Assembly (NCBI GenBank): GCA_945881835.1
Contig: CAMCVP010000001.1
Location: forward strand, 62,001 to 126,000
Direction: 5' to 3'
Origin: Chryseobacterium gleum
GTDB lineage: Bacteria; Bacteroidota; Bacteroidia; Flavobacteriales_D; Sanyastnellaceae
Length of the DNA: 64,000 nucleotides
The translations under genes were made by a program, and so were the position numbers. Positions 63,299-64,000 of the stretch are shown here, one piece after another. The notes beneath the pieces were generated by a model. That model was not told the DNA's origin. It did no database searches and saw nothing but the letters and a program-made list of their open reading frames with translations. Position 1 is the first letter of the stretch. Each line of letters starts with the position of its first letter.

Positions 63299-64000
<702 letters not shown>

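Overview
The window looks like a chromosomal segment of a gliding-type, carotenoid-pigmented member of the Bacteroidota, most likely order Flavobacteriales; genus cannot be fixed from the sequence. The evidence is gldL-gldM-gldN of the type IX secretion system (T9SS) and gliding motor, several proteins with T9SS-type C-terminal sorting domains, PorV/PorQ-type and TonB-dependent outer-membrane proteins, an eukaryote-like class Ia ribonucleotide reductase, bacillithiol synthesis (BshB1), and many copies of the Bacteroidota promoter -7 element TAnnTTTG. Most genes lack a Shine-Dalgarno sequence. I see no phage, insertion sequence, integrase or CRISPR array; this reads as core chromosome with lineage-specific envelope genes.

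Layout. 1-3.3 kb: end of gldL, then gldM and gldN, closed by a terminator. 3.3-12.3 kb: an ABC-F ATPase, secA on the other strand, and nrdB-nrdA. 12.4-16.8 kb: a TonB-dependent receptor followed by an esterase-like T9SS cargo protein whose nucleophile serine is replaced by glycine. 16.8-26.8 kb (minus strand): HIT protein and greA, and upstream of them a three-gene unit of TonB-dependent receptor, 1404-residue exported protein and PorV/PorQ-like barrel. 27-33.7 kb: two coupled small exported proteins, glyA, an OstA/LptA-like exported protein with an apparent ATT start, purA and a thioredoxin-fold exported protein. 33.7-38.2 kb (minus): DUF4476 protein, CsgG-like lipoprotein and two LPP20-like lipoproteins in one operon. 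38.3-45.9 kb (plus): saccharopine dehydrogenase-like enzyme, small exported protein, ispH, mutL (C-terminal endonuclease motifs lost), two tandem rhomboid proteins and a membrane-anchored EEP-family hydrolase. 45.9-50.4 kb (minus): carotenoid operon crtI-crtB-unknown-idi-crtZ-lycopene cyclase. 50.5-54.6 kb: LysM/M23 peptidase, bshB1, flippase and glycosyltransferase. 54.6-57.4 kb: tRNA-His, trxB, RluA-type pseudouridine synthase, panB. 57.4-61.1 kb: CotH/lamin-tail T9SS protein and SGNH hydrolase. 61.2-64 kb: murA (Asp at the usual catalytic Cys), TlpA-like thioredoxin, grpE and the start of dnaJ.

The genes connect in several ways. IspH makes the C5 precursors that Idi and the crt genes turn into a hydroxylated cyclic carotenoid. 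SecA exports the many signal-peptide proteins, and GldL/M/N power the T9SS that would carry the sorting-domain proteins across the outer membrane. The strongest candidates for an undescribed system are the DUF4476/CsgG/LPP20 lipoprotein operon (33.7-38.2 kb) and the TonB receptor/1404-residue protein/PorV-like operon (17.7-26.8 kb). At single-gene level the most striking points are a MutL without its endonuclease metal ligands, an esterase-fold cargo protein without its nucleophile, and a set of genes whose -7 element lies 4-6 bases before the start codon, implying leaderless mRNAs. All family calls are from sequence reading alone; no database search was run.
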